Shown one piece after another: positions 12,107 through 37,456 of a stretch of 64,000 nt of DNA (within the stretch, counting starts at the first letter, position 1; each line of letters opens with the position of its first letter). Source of the stretch: Telopea speciosissima (taxonomy: Eukaryota > Streptophyta > Magnoliopsida > Proteales > Proteaceae); assembly GCF_018873765.1 (NCBI RefSeq), contig NC_057919.1, positions 65,342,984 through 65,406,983 on the forward strand. Direction: 5' to 3'. The translations under genes were made by a program, and so were the position numbers. Under the pieces are notes generated by a model. The model saw nothing but the letters and a program-made list of their open reading frames with translations. It did not search any database and was not told the DNA's origin.

Positions 12107-15100
12107 TTAGGCACGACAAAAATAATCAAACTTAATTTGAGGTTGAGAGTAATTTCCAAAAAGGATCTTCGATGTCACTTCGAGATTGGCCGCTTCAGTA
12201 TAGTGAATTCCATCCCAGCTTATATACCGCAATCCTTCGTTGCAAATGTTGTAACCAGTCTTGCCACAGGTCACATTAGGGTTGAAATTGTAAGGAGGAC
12301 CACCATAACCACAACATGCCATTAATGGATTCTCAAAACCTGTTAATATATAGTTGAAAGACCAATTGTTTACCTCTGCAAGTGTAATATATAGTAGTAC
12401 TATGAGACTATGAAAATGAATAAGATTAATAAGGTGGTATTGTAACTGACCATACTTAGTAGAATTTGCGATGAGGTCATACTTGATGGCATATATATCT
12501 ACATATACAATGGTGACATTCTTCATTTCAGTTCTCAGTTCTGTACAAAGGGCACTCAGCCCTTCATTAAACTGTTTTGCAGCATTGTTTAGTTGCTTGA
12601 GGCACCCATACTCATCAACTTCTACCGCCATTTTGCCAGTCATTGTCGAAAGCTTCTGAGGCAAACAACCAAGAGGCCCTGTGTTGTGTATCCAAATGTT
12701 CTTCCCTCCAGTCTTATATATGTTCTAGTTAAGATTTAGCAATGAAAGAAGAATTAGATATAAATGGGGGGGGGGAGGGAATCAAAGATGAAAACTTATA
12801 TAAAGGAATGGAAAGACCATATTGTGGGAAGAAGCCAGTTCCAGATAGATATTGCCCTGCTAAGAAACAAAAGGTTTGAAAATAAAATTTTGAAACAGTA
12901 CCCCACCCTTGTCCCGCCCATGTGTCTGATGCGCTCCCGGACAAAGAGCATGTGCCCTTATTTTTAAAGCAGTTTACCATTTGGAGAAAGTTTTTTAGCT
13001 CCTAAGGTCATTATTACTTCCTTTTACTAAGTAGAAGGCCGAAAATATTTTCTAGTATCTATCACTTTGTAATGATAGGCTGGGGGTACAGAGAAGCTGG
13101 GTCCTTACCATTTATAGAACACAAGGAGAAAGTTTAGACTGAATTTTCAGTTACCTATGATGAAGCTAGATCTCTTCGCTCATAGATTCCTTCTAGTGTT
13201 TAAATGAGACTCTTGAAATAGTGAGAAGGGTAGTTTGGACATTCATATACAGAGGAGGAGAGGTCATTATGGCATTTCAGTGGTGGGATTCCCTTCATCT
13301 ACCGTGAAAAATAACTTTCATCAAAATTTCATACATGATTGACTATATGACTGAGAGTAGAGCGACAGGACAGGAGAATCGTGGATTTAGTGCACAGTAT
13401 TGGATTGGGTATCGATCAGCTTTGAAATTGAGACCGATATCAGTATGTTTCGATCGAATAAGGTCAGATCAGACCATTTTACTCTCTTGTGTTCCGATAC
13501 CACCAATATGGTATCGACAATGTATTGACTAAAACCAATATGAATTCGGCCGACAGTCAATATTCCTAAAACCATGAGGAGGATTGACATGTTCCCTCTA
13601 TACAGGAATGAACCACCCACAAGGAAGAAAACCATGGATAGTGACAGTTCTCCAATGGTGATGTGAACGTGTGAGCGGAAATGAAAATAAACTCTCACCC
13701 AACAAAGAGAGGAGGATAAAAAAAGGAACTCACCCAAACAGCAGCCTTGATCTCTATGAGGAAGGATGGGATTTTTTGGATGACTTGATCATAGGAAAGG
13801 TAAGTGAATGCACCAGCAAGATCATTCTGCCCAATATCAAACATGTAGAGTGCATTCTGGAAGCCATCTCCATCGACCAAATCCTTCCAACCTTCAAAAA
13901 TAATATTTTCAGTACCCCATTTTGTAATACTACTCCATGATGATTTAGGATACCATTGCTTCCTAAGTGGCTTAGTCCTTTAGATTTTTAGAAAGTCTAC
14001 CTCTTATTGAAGGGTATTAACGATAAAATATAATTAATAAAAGAAAAAATCTTGTTGTAACCTAAGTTGGTGAAAAAGAGATTGTAATATTATTTTTTGT
14101 CTATTTTGCACAAAACAATTCTTCTTTCAATGAGGGTAAAACTTGTCATTTCACATGTTTACTCCATAGCGGTATAGAAATTCTTGAGAATGACATAATT
14201 AGAAGTCATTTTTTAAAATTATTTTGAAAACTTTTTTTTACCATTAATTTACCATTTTGGTTACAACAAGATGTACTCATAGAAAACTAAAGATGTTGAA
14301 TTACCTTGTCCCGTGAATTGAAGGGAGCGACTTTGAAAGCGAAGAAACTGAAGAATTTGAATGTCCAAAGAGAAAGGCACGAACTGCGGCAAGGTAGACG
14401 ATCCACTTATGGCGAAATTCGCCCCAGTTGTGAAATTTGGGCCCACTGACTCCAGATATGGGGTCATATAACTTATGTTCAAACTCTCACCTGTGATGGT
14501 AGGATATGAAGAAAATGTCTAATTATAGTCACAAGTGAAAAAGAGGAGAAAAAATGACCCTAAAAGAAACCATGACTCCAAGTTCTGATTTTCTCCCTGC
14601 TCTCGTCCTGCTTTTGTTTTATTTTTAAACACTAGATGATCATTTGAAGGCCTTAACTGATGATCTGAGCTCTTTCCCTCTCGTTAATGAAGCTTATCTG
14701 ACATCGTCTCACCAACCGCCTTTGATTCTTTTTACTAGACCAATTTATTTTGGGTAATATTTAGTTTCAGATTTGGAGAAAGTTTTCATTCACCGGGGAA
14801 GAAGAAAACACCTACGAATCTATAGCCATTATTACTCTCCTTATAGGACGAAGAATACCCTCATCCCATGGCAATGAATACCTATGGTTACAGAATACCT
14901 CTTTCACCATGTCGGAAGGGAAACTAAATCCTTCAGATTTTGCTCTGATTTGGTATCACTTTCGCAGCCCGCAGCAGAACTTGCTGACCACCCTCTACAA
15001 AATTTTGGATAAAAGCATAACCTTCTCACATGCTTAATGTGACTATTGAATAAAGCCAATTAATTTGTCACATATCAAAACCATGATTTTTTTTAAAACT

Positions 15101-16082
15101 AGTTTTATTTCTCTATATATAAATAGAAAAAAAGAACGATGCTTGGTTGTGCACCTCTACACCCAGACACAGGGTTGACAAAATGACCACCCCACCCCTC
15201 ATGTTGACTGCCCAGGCACACATTCCCATTGGCCCCGTGCCGGCAAAGGGGTCACACGACCAAGCAATATTCTCTCCCCAATATAATGCTTTGAAAAGAA
15301 TTTGCATCATTGAAGTAACAAATGGTAGACTCGTATATGTGGTGGACCATACTTGAGATGGACCACTAAACTTATAGCCCATTTTGAGAATTCTAATTTA
15401 TCTAATAATCAGAAAGACAAAGTTTTCCTCCACCCATAGAGGACAGTTCACCCACCATCCCGCCCTCTCCCGCCCCTCGGTGAATGGGATCCCATTCACC
15501 ATGGCTGGCGGGAAACTCGGTCCTAGTCAGAATATCCAATTAGCTGATCTCCTTCACTAAAATAAAAAAAGAAAAAGAAAGACAAGTTTTCCATACGAGT
15601 AGTGTGAGAAACAACAATGGCAAACGAAGTTTTAAGGAGTAAGAAAATGGTAATATAGAGGGACATTGGTGGAAACAAAAGGATGAAATCATACGTGAAA
15701 GCCATCATTTACAGGAGCTGATCTGGAAGGTCGGGCAAAGAACGAGAGAGATGATGGAGGGGAAGGAGGATGTGTGAGGTTATTACAACTTACAGAGGAA
15801 ATCAATGACGAGGCGACCATCAGATAATCGACCGGAGGATTGATGGAAGAAGGTACGGCCATTGGGAAGGCCAATGGTAAAGCCAAGAGCAGCGGAGATC
15901 CCACCAGTGTCTGAGTTAGAGTCGCCGAAGTTGAATATTACTGGCTTCCTGCTGCACTCGTAACCAAGGCTGGGAGGGACCAAGCTCGCTACTACTACTA
16001 CTACTGCCGCTGTTATAGACACCAGAAATGTCAGGAGCTGAACAAGAGGAGGGCGAGAATAAGCTCCTCCTCCATCACCCAT
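12107..16082 (-). CDS. GDSL esterase/lipase, five exons, intact
   Basis: Serine hydrolase of the plant GDSL family (SGNH fold), expected to be secreted and to cleave acyl or acetyl esters. Exons: 15794-16082, 14305-14490, 13734-13891, 12451-12724, 12107-12339; all introns are GT-AG, phases agree, and the sum of 1140 nt gives 379 aa, a normal family length. Residues 16-35 are a hydrophobic signal-anchor. Block I FNFGDSNSDTGG holds the nucleophile Ser55, block II is NFAISGSST, block III GQND is at 179-182, and block V carries Asp345 and His348 (WDGIHYTEAAN). Exon 4 contains the family segment HNTGPLGCLPQ. The protein looks like the At1g54790/At3g26430 type with a Cys-rich C-terminal half. The substrate cannot be inferred. 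Introns contain degenerate repeats but no break in the gene. Confidence 0.93.
15391..15530. repeat. Repeat sequence inside GDSL intron 1
   Basis: Contains a CCTCCACCC block and GGTGAATGGGATCCCATTCACC, a perfect palindrome. A related stretch (CCTCCACC, GGTGAATGTGATCTCATTCACC, GTGGGAGAGGGTGG) occurs at 37990-38060, so this is a dispersed repeat present twice in the window. Confidence 0.5.
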
Positions 16083-16898
16083 ATTGTCTCCCTCCCTTCT
16101 TCTTCTTCTTCGTCTTTTCTAAGTAAAACTCAAAGGCCCCCTCATCAACCGCCATTAACTTGACAGCAATGAGAGAGAGAACCCATTAATGAGGGCAGAA
16201 AATATTACAAATCAAGATAAAGAAAGCGACAAAGATAGCCATTAAGAACAGGATTCCCATTTTATAACCTTATAAGGTAGATTCCCAGAACATGTGGACC
16301 AGTGGTTCACATGATGCCATATTTCCCTTCCAAACTGATGACCCATCCACGGTTTGGCAGATTTTGAATGTATATGCAATTGGATATCACCATTGACCCC
16401 TGCATGGGACAAATTGAGATCACAGAGGGATACATATGCTTACAGATCCAATCCAAGTATTCAACCAGCTCAAGTGTCGGTGGCAACTACCCACTTGCTT
16501 TTCTTTTCTATTCTTTTACCTAAGAAATTTTATAAGAAGTACAGATGAAACTTACCATGAAAAGTCCTTATTCAAGCTTTTTGTTTCATAGTGTCATGGG
16601 CTATTAACTTCAACTCTCCCAATATGATTAAATCTGACACTTCGCACTGTTTCATGAACATATAACTGCATCAAAACATGAAGAAAATAATTAAAATCTG
16701 CACATTGAAGGTAATTCACTACGTTTAATCTAAGCAATCAAATCCCAATCGCAATCTTCTTTCAAAGGGTGATGCAACATAGTCTACGAAAATTTCAGAT
16801 CCACAAGCTAATGCCACTGGCCCACAGTGGCTGGTGGATCATCGGCATCAATGAGCAGCTGATCCTGTTGGAAACTCCTCTTGATTCTCATGGATGTG
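16083..16898. other. Intergenic upstream of the GDSL gene
   Basis: Includes the likely promoter and 5' leader of the minus-strand GDSL gene (16083-16250, with TTC repeats and GAGAGAGA). The rest shows no coding signal. Confidence 0.4.
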
Positions 16899-17024
16899 TT
16901 ATCCCATATCTCTTTGTTGCATGAAAGGATCTAATTGGTAGTTATGTTCGATGGATGCTGTCTCTTCTATGATCATTAGCTCAATCTCATACGCTCCTGA
17001 TAAACCTTTTTCTGCCAACCATTT
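16899..17024 (-). other. Exon-like ORF ending in a stop, gene unrecognised
   Basis: Minus strand, after a CTTACAG acceptor: 41 codons then TAA, starting KWLAEKGLSGAYEIELMIIE, with a protein-like acidic composition. It could be the last exon of an otherwise lost or unidentified gene. No matching upstream exon was found between 17025 and 18300, so it may be a remnant. Confidence 0.35.
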
Positions 17025-17611
17025 CTGTAAGGTTCATATGGCACTAGAGATGATAACAGAATTGAGAAGTGATGGTATAAAGAAAGAGAAACAAGGATAG
17101 ATCAAGACCTGGGAATTGCAGATGACCAAGAAAATCCTTACTGTAGAATGTACGACATATACATTTGCAACCAACACAAAGGTTCCCAAAAATCTAAACC
17201 TTGTATCCTAAGGTTTTAAAATTCAGAACCGGACATAAGAGGCCTCCACCGATTGCGGCAAATTAGCTGGAATTGGCCGAAACTTTAGAAATATAATTTT
17301 TTATGCATAATTTAAGAAAATATAACCAAAAACCAAAAAACAAAAAAAATTCGGAGTTTATTTTGGCACGCTATGATGTAATATATCTATCTTTCACCCG
17401 AATTACGAAGCTGAACTAAGTGCACAAACGCTGAATGGCTCAGTGGGTAGTTCTGCTCTGGTAGTAAAAGGACGAAAGGTAAGTTTAACATCAAAGACAA
17501 CAGAAGAGCAGAAAATAAACAATACTAGAGGCGAGTTGTCCGGGCTAAAAAATCTCCCTCCTGGCAGAAACACTGACACTTTGTTCAGTCGGTATTGTCG
17601 TTTTGATTGAA
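17025..17611. other. Intergenic, degenerate repeat
   Basis: 17205-17290 is a degenerate MITE-like stretch with CGGAATTGGCC-type motifs. 17425-17545 reads weakly on the minus strand and was not identified. Confidence 0.3.
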
Positions 17612-17764
17612 GCCACCCGTGAAAGAAATAAATGAATTCCAAAGATCTTGGACAAATCCAAAGAGGGTTTTCCTGTATGCTCATCACATAATATTTCTAG
17701 ATCCCAATACACCCAGTGCCAGATAGCTGCCAAGAAAGAAGCACAAGCCAGAAAACACAATATG
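17612..17764 (-). pseudogene. psbB: Nuclear copy of chloroplast psbB (CP47) fragment
   Basis: The minus strand encodes about 50 residues of the photosystem II antenna protein CP47, including [14 protein letters not shown] and [18 protein letters not shown]. Upstream of LAAIWHW the match continues in another frame (HIVFSGLCF), so there is a 2-bp insertion. Similarity stops abruptly after HLFLS, where GVACFG is expected. A 150-bp, frame-broken piece outside any chloroplast gene order is a nuclear plastid insertion, not a gene. Confidence 0.85.
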
Positions 17765-18338
17765 TGCCCCGGCCACAAGTCTTATAAATCAAGCTAAAGA
17801 GGTGAGTTTGATTGATGTACTGCTATTTTACTGACTAAAAGAAGAGAGAAAATAGTGAAAAAATGAATATCAAACAGTATTCATGGCCTATTCCAAAATA
17901 AAATTGTGGGAATCTGCATTAATCCCTGAAACATAGAACAGACCCAGGGAAGGAAATAAGTAAAGTGAATTCCATCACCCAAGGTTCAACTGGTCAAGTA
18001 GACAGAATCGGCAACTGGATCAGTCTTAGCTGATTTGGATTCAGTCGAATCGATCAGGAATCAGACGAGTATGGATCGACCGATATCTGCAAGCTCCACC
18101 GATTCCGATTTGAATTGGCCAATTCGACCTGATTCCGATGTTTAAAACCCTGATTCCACCAGCCTTCACTATAACCATATGCTACATTAATCTCACCATT
18201 TAAGGAAACTGATAAAACTTTGGATAGAAACTTTCATTGAGAAACTTCAAGAGTAACAACAGTAATACAATGCTTATTTTTGAATTTTGAAATGGCCCAT
18301 GAAATTATCAACTTCATATTCATGGCCACAGCAGTTCA
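17765..18338. other. Intergenic with degenerate repeat
   Basis: 17985-18160 is rich in GATTCGGTCGAATCGATC-like motifs ending TTTAAAACCCTG, a degenerate MITE pattern. 18180-18338 is the likely 3' untranslated region of the DUF952 gene. Confidence 0.35.
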
Positions 18339-19400
18339 TTACAGAAAACTACAACTAAATTTACCATCCAAGAAATTCAATTTCTCTGCCTTGGCAACAG
18401 CATCTAAAGGAAGAGGAATAAAACACCGGGAAGGGCCATAGAAATGAGGGAAGAAATTAGAACCGTCATCTACAGCTTCATAAACTAGGCCATCTCCAAG
18501 CTGAATCACCAAAGAAAAAAACTGTATTTGAGATGATAATGAACAAATACAAAAGCAGCAGATATTATGTTTTGATTGGGTTTGAGAAGATACAGAGGCG
18601 GTGATAGATGGTGGAGATGAAAATAGTGGCAGAAATTACAGATTCTTGTACCTTCTTACAGTCTATCTGGAGCAAGTAGAGGTCTGGAACGCCCTTGAAG
18701 AAATTCTGTAGAGTCATCTGCACCTGCAAAGTAGAAAACAAGAAAATCCATCAATCCATCGTATGGCTAACTTGAAGTTTCCGTTTCTCTATAACCTAAA
18801 CAAAATCCCTCACAGGTGAACTAATTTTCCACAAATGGCTAATTTCAGCAACCTCGACTCAGTGAACACCTGAATCGAAGGTTTTCAATCCGAAAAATCT
18901 TTTCCTGAAGAATTGAGGCGACCAAACAGCCATTATTCTGAGAACTAAGTGGATATGTTTGTTGTTTTTCTTCCCGATAATTAAAAAGGAAAAGAAAAAC
19001 TTCGATTATGTGCTCAAATGAGAGAAAAAATCAAAACCAAAAGGGCCTGAGCATCCTATTATTCCAGGAATTTCTCGAAGAACGAAAATCCCAACAGTGA
19101 TCGTAGAATTAGCAGCTGTGTTTTTTTATCCGAATTGAACAAAGAAAGAAATTGGAAAGTTGAGAAGCAAATCAAATCAAGGGGCTTAATAACAATAAGG
19201 AAATCAAGGGATAGTCATGAGAAGAAGAAGAAGAAGACCTGATCGAGCTTGCTAAGATGAATACAACCAGTAGTTCTATCAAGGTCTCCACCGAAAATGC
19301 AACCGTTAGTCTGAAACACCTCCCATTCCTTGGCCGTACTAATCCGGTAAACGTATTCTTGGTCTTGGGTTTCGCTTGCTTCTTCCACTCCTCCAGCCAT
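18339..19400 (-). CDS. DUF952 family protein, three exons
   Basis: Exons 19239-19400, 18652-18723 and 18339-18500 are all phase 0 with GT-AG borders and sum to 396 nt, 131 aa. The whole protein is one DUF952 domain: YVYRISTAKEWEVFQ near residue 16, GCIHLSKLDQ at 45-54, DLYLLQIDCKK at the end of exon 2, GDGLVYEAVDDG and FPHFYGP in exon 3, ending LDAVAKAEKL then LDGKF. DUF952 is a small, widely conserved domain in bacteria and plants; its biochemical role is not established. The start is the only upstream in-frame ATG near the domain. Complete and probably functional. Confidence 0.9.
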
Positions 19401-19527
19401 TCCTTTTCCTCTCAGTCAACTGGTTCAGCGGCTCCAGGCAGCCTGCCAATCCAATCCACCCAACTGCCAAGAGAACGGGTGATCTCTACACTTCTTCAGG
19501 ACTTATTTAAGGCAATTTGCAACCCTC

Positions 19528-19745
19528 GAACCCCAAGGGTCAGCTCAGATGGCAAAAGATCAACTCCTCAAATAAGAGGTCATGAGTTCAAACGGCCTTG
19601 GGTCTAACCCATGTGTGCACAGTGGGGCCCACTGTACACACATTAACGGTGCCCAACCGTACAATGCGCACTGGATCGCCCCCAGTATTGGGGGCAATAA
19701 TTTTCCCCGCCCCCCACCCCTAAAGTTCTCCAATGCTCAAAAAAA
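19528..19745 (+). mobile_element. tRNA-derived SINE
   Basis: Flanked by 11-bp direct repeats TTGCAACCCTC (19517-19527 and 19746-19756). The 5' part has tRNA-like promoter boxes: GTCAGCTCAGATGGCAAAAG (box A-like) and GAGGTCATGAGTTCAAAC (box B-like). It ends in an A-rich tail (CTCAAAAAAA). About 218 bp, no ORF of its own. Confidence 0.8.
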
Positions 19746-19756
19746 TTGCAACCCTC

Positions 19757-21972
19757 AACCACAAGTATTTTAAACTCGGAATCCGCATTTCAATTCTGAA
19801 AACCATTGAATCAATCACTCTGAAAATTGATTATTTTAGTGAAATATATACCAAATGGAATAGAAAATTTGAAATAGTTGATGAGTTGTTTCAATTTTAA
19901 AATTGAATTTGATTTCATTCTTGCTCTTCAGTTAGCACATGGTTAATTTGATGAGGTAAAATAATAATTTCATGTTAAAAATAAAATTCCACCCTTCATC
20001 TTCTCCTAATGGTCTCACCACCACCATGCCCCCATCACAACCACCCCCTTCACGTCCCCGGACCCGCCTCTACCCCAACTACCATTACCCTTTCCAAAGA
20101 AATATATATCAAATGGTAAGAGCTGGTAAGCAAGGTAACTATATTGGCAGCCTATGTTGGTGCTCCGCATTTTATCTAGCTTCCGCTCTTACTTATGCCC
20201 CGCCTCACATAGAAGAAGGGGAACCTGGTCAATGGAAGAACCTATGTGAGCAGGAGGGGATTGAATCATTCATTCATCGGATACGTCTTCAATTACCAAA
20301 TGAAATTTTTATTCTTAAATATTTCAATTGATGCAAACAAAACAATTTCAATTTTTTGACAAAAAACTATTTGTTGACTATTTCATAAAATCAATCCGAA
20401 ACTAAAATAAAAACCATACCAAATCTGGCGTAAGGGAAAAAAAATATCCACATAATCAACAAATAAGCGAGGGGATTGTCTAAACAAGCGGTGTGGCCTT
20501 CGCCTCATCACATGATTTTTTTATTAATTGTTTTGAAAAAAAAAAAAGAAAAAATAAATAGAAAAATCTTTCCAAAAAGCATAAGCTACACTGCTTGCTA
20601 AGAGAACTCTTTTCCCTATTTTAAACTGCAGTCGCCATTTCCAAAACCTAATGGTACTCAATTTGCAATGCTTAAACCCCCAGCATTCAAAAAGTAAGGG
20701 ACAGGGTTTGCTGCCGGGTTATCATGCGGCTCCTGAACCAGTATACCAGTATAGAGGCCAATGAGAGGGCATGCAAGGGCTATCAATAGAAGGGGTAGTG
20801 CGGTCATTTCACTCCCTTTTGCGTAGGCAAGGGAACACAACCAGAACATTTTTATTCCATCATTTGATACAGTTAAGAGACCTAGTTAACTCACCCGCAA
20901 CAAAAGGGCTAGCGTAGCAATACACCACCTTCCTTCCCACTTCAGAGTTCACAGTCCTAAAAGTTTGTTTAGTCCTCCTTCAGCACTCTCACTTTTACAA
21001 GTTTGTATTGTCAACTTGAAGAAAGTTTTCTTCCACCATGAGAAGGAAAATCCATGGGTTAGATTGCCAATATGAGGTCTTGGGATCAATTCCCGCATTT
21101 ACCTTATAGGGTTTGGGGTGAAGGTTTTTGTTTGGAGAAAAAAATTAAATTGCTACCTACATCAATATCAATATTTATGTAAATTCTCCAATACAACCAC
21201 ATGTAAAGAGGGCGACGTACCTGCCCATGCTTTGTCTCTATGATTATCAAAATCCACTTTGAAAGCATATCACAGAACCATGGAAACAAACTTTGTGGCT
21301 TGAAGAAATTTAGAGTCTCACAGAAGTAAATACAGCCTCAGGTTTTACTTTCAGATAATCTAACCATTTGATGATCATAAAACTGCAAGCTAGGGATTCT
21401 TTCACTTACTATTTCCATTTACAGGATGTTATAAGAACAATTTTTTTAATGAACTGAGATGACAAAAATTGGTTAAACATTGAGTTATTCGTTCAAAAAG
21501 AATTCACTTTTTCAGGTATATTAGGTTCTTACAGCCAATAATATAAACCATATTAGACTCTTACGGGGAGGCTAAATTTTACTTTCCTAAGATCATACAT
21601 TTCCGAGGCAAATTCAAATAGATGCACCAGCTCTCCAGCCTTCCCCTGTTCCATTCTTCGATAATTCAACTTCAATCTACCCAAACTGTGCTTGCTTCAA
21701 AAGTCCATCTCAGTCAAGTGTGCAAACTAACAAGCACCAGAAAACCCTGCTGATTACCACAGCAGTTCCTTCAATAAAATGAAAAACCAAGATAACCTAT
21801 GATGATTCTTTCACATACGAGCTACCCTCCGATCTGACTTCACTGCTGCCACAATAACCAAAGAGACCACCATCATACAGCAGTAAGAGAACCAAAGAGA
21901 ACTAACTGCAAAAATTCTTCTGTAGCACACCTTACAGTTTGGTAGCTGGCTGGTAACTTGGCTCACCTACAA
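19757..21972. other. Intergenic, no gene recognised
   Basis: AT-rich. A 119-codon plus-strand ORF at 19972-20331 is proline/serine-biased and matches nothing I recognise. 20640-20830 may be an old repeat. 21590-21972 is the probable 3' untranslated region of the helicase gene. Confidence 0.4.
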
Positions 21973-35701
<13,729 letters not shown>

Positions 35702-36320
35702 TCACAGTTGTTCTAATCACAGTAGCAAGGTTCAACCGACAAAATAGAAGAATTCAATCTCCAGCCCTAGCTTCCAATTCCAATATGCTCTATGTAGAGC
35801 ACGGCCAGAGCTTTACCTACAAAAGCTAAGAAAGCAAAATCAATAGAAATAACGGCAGGGAGGGGGTAATACCGAATTAGCTCCCAAGCAAAACATTAAC
35901 GCAACCCAGAAATCAAACTCCAGACCAAAACTCGTTAGCAATTCTCCCCCCCCCCCCCCCAACAAACCCCCAAATAAAATGAAATTGAAAGCAGACATCT
36001 TAAAAAGCGTACGGAGAGCAAGTATTCAACGGCTCCATAAACACCGAGAGAGGAAAACTTACTAACCATCCGGGCTCCGAAGAACGAAGGGAGGAAGGAA
36101 GCACTAGAGAAACGTTGAAGAACCATATCGAAAAATAAGATAAGATTAAGAGGAAAGGAAAAGAGTGCAAAAGTTTCTTACCTTGACGGTTATAACCAGA
36201 CTTTTAGGGTTTTCGAAGACATACTCCTTCCACTATTTCCGCGTAGCTTTGGCGATGAACTACACGAAAACGATAAACCCTAAAAACCCCTCCCTGACCT
36301 CTGCCATTTAGGCTGCCGAG
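35702..36320 (-). promoter_or_regulatory. Helicase 5' leader with intron and upstream ORF
   Basis: The inferred leader has a GTAAGA donor at 36181 and a TTTTGTAG acceptor at 35817, removing a 365-bp intron before the ATG at 35701. The upstream leader exon carries a 10-codon ORF (36222-36190, starting MSSKTL, ending TAA). A 63-codon ORF starting at 36126 (MVLQRFSSASFL) would be included only if the leader intron is retained. The transcription start is not visible; about 36320 is a guess. Confidence 0.5.
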
Positions 36321-36814
36321 AGAAAATCAAATAATTCGAATCTTAACAGCGATTCGAACCCTCGATCTCGACAGAGAGGGAGAGTTGACGAATGCCCTTC
36401 CAAATGAGCCTTGAAAATCTATGGCTGCTTATATTAGGGTTTGGGAGATATTCATCTGCGGCCACAGAGCCAGGCTTAATACGCTGGAGCTTACAAGTGG
36501 ATTTTATTTACAAAAAGAAAATGGGACCTATGACCATCAATCTGGACCGTCCAAGCACAGGCCTACTGATTCTCTCAAGCTTCGAGTATACAGAATCGAA
36601 TACAGGATCGAACGAACCCCATAGATTTCTGCTTAGAATAAGAGCATAGCCGGTCGAAATCGACTGAACCCTAAAAGTTGAAATTAAATGAGAAAGAATA
36701 AACAAATACTTCTTAAAATTTCTTATTTTTTTGAATTTTTTATTCAATAAATTTGAAAATCTTTTTGAGTCATTGTTTTTCTACTAATTTGGCAATTAAA
36801 AAAATGAAACAATA
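36321..36814. other. Intergenic upstream of the helicase gene
   Basis: Holds the probable helicase promoter region. Short ORFs here show no protein similarity I can recognise. Confidence 0.4.
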
Positions 36815-37456
36815 CAACAACAACTATAACCTTATCCCAACTAAATAGGGTCGGCTACATGGATTCGAAGAAACTATGATAGTAAAAGAAATAAGAGAAG
36901 TAAAAAGAAGTACAAGAAGTAAAAGAGAGAATAATAGAAAATAAGTAAAGGAAAAAAAAGGTCAAAACAGCATCCCAGGAACATTCCCCTACGAGGGGTC
37001 GGCTACACGGGTCCTAATCCTCCAAACAACTCTATCTACGGTCATACTAGGATTGAGCCCTACCGCATGCATATCCTTTCTTATCACTTCTCCAATAGTC
37101 ATCTTAGGTCTGCCCCTACCTCTTTTAGCTCCGTCAAACTGAATCTAGTCACTCTTCCTTACTGGTGCATCCATAGGTCTCCGTTGGACATGACCATACC
37201 ACCTCAAGCGGCTCTCACGAAGCTTGTCCTGGATTGGTGCAACTCCCAATTTGTTTCTAATACAATCATTCCTTACTCTATCTCTCCTGATCTTGCCACA
37301 CATCCTCCTCAACATCCTCATCTCTGCTACACTCATATTATCTATATTACTCTTCCTAACTGCCCAACATTCCGCTCCATAAGTCATGGCTGGTCTTATA
37401 ACTGTCCTATAGAATTTTCCTTTGAGCTTAATAGGCATGCGTTTGTCACATAACAC
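36815..37456 (-). mobile_element. 5'-truncated RTE-type LINE
   Basis: The minus strand at 37145-37456 encodes the C-terminal end of an RTE LINE ORF2: KLKGKFYRTVIRPAM, YGAECWAV, VAEMRMLRRMCG, RLRWYGHVQRRP. The 3' end is the AACAACAACAAC run at 36815 preceded (minus strand) by ACCCTATTTAGTTGGGATAA. Reverse transcriptase core and endonuclease are missing. No clear target duplication found. Confidence 0.88.

Noticed and set aside
15113..15382. 89-codon minus-strand ORF inside GDSL intron 1
   Set aside because: Overlaps repeat-like sequence, is not in phase with the exons, and the gene is complete without it.
17425..17475. GGCTCAGTGGGTAG motif resembling a tRNA D-arm/box A
   Set aside because: No box B at proper distance and no cloverleaf could be formed; neither a tRNA gene nor a supported SINE.
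19972..20331. 119-codon plus-strand ORF
   Set aside because: No recognisable domain and no conserved start context; treated as intergenic.
35935..36126. 63-codon minus-strand ORF starting MVLQRFSSASFL as a separate gene
   Set aside because: Lies inside the inferred leader intron of the helicase, has no recognised domain, and ends without a downstream partner.
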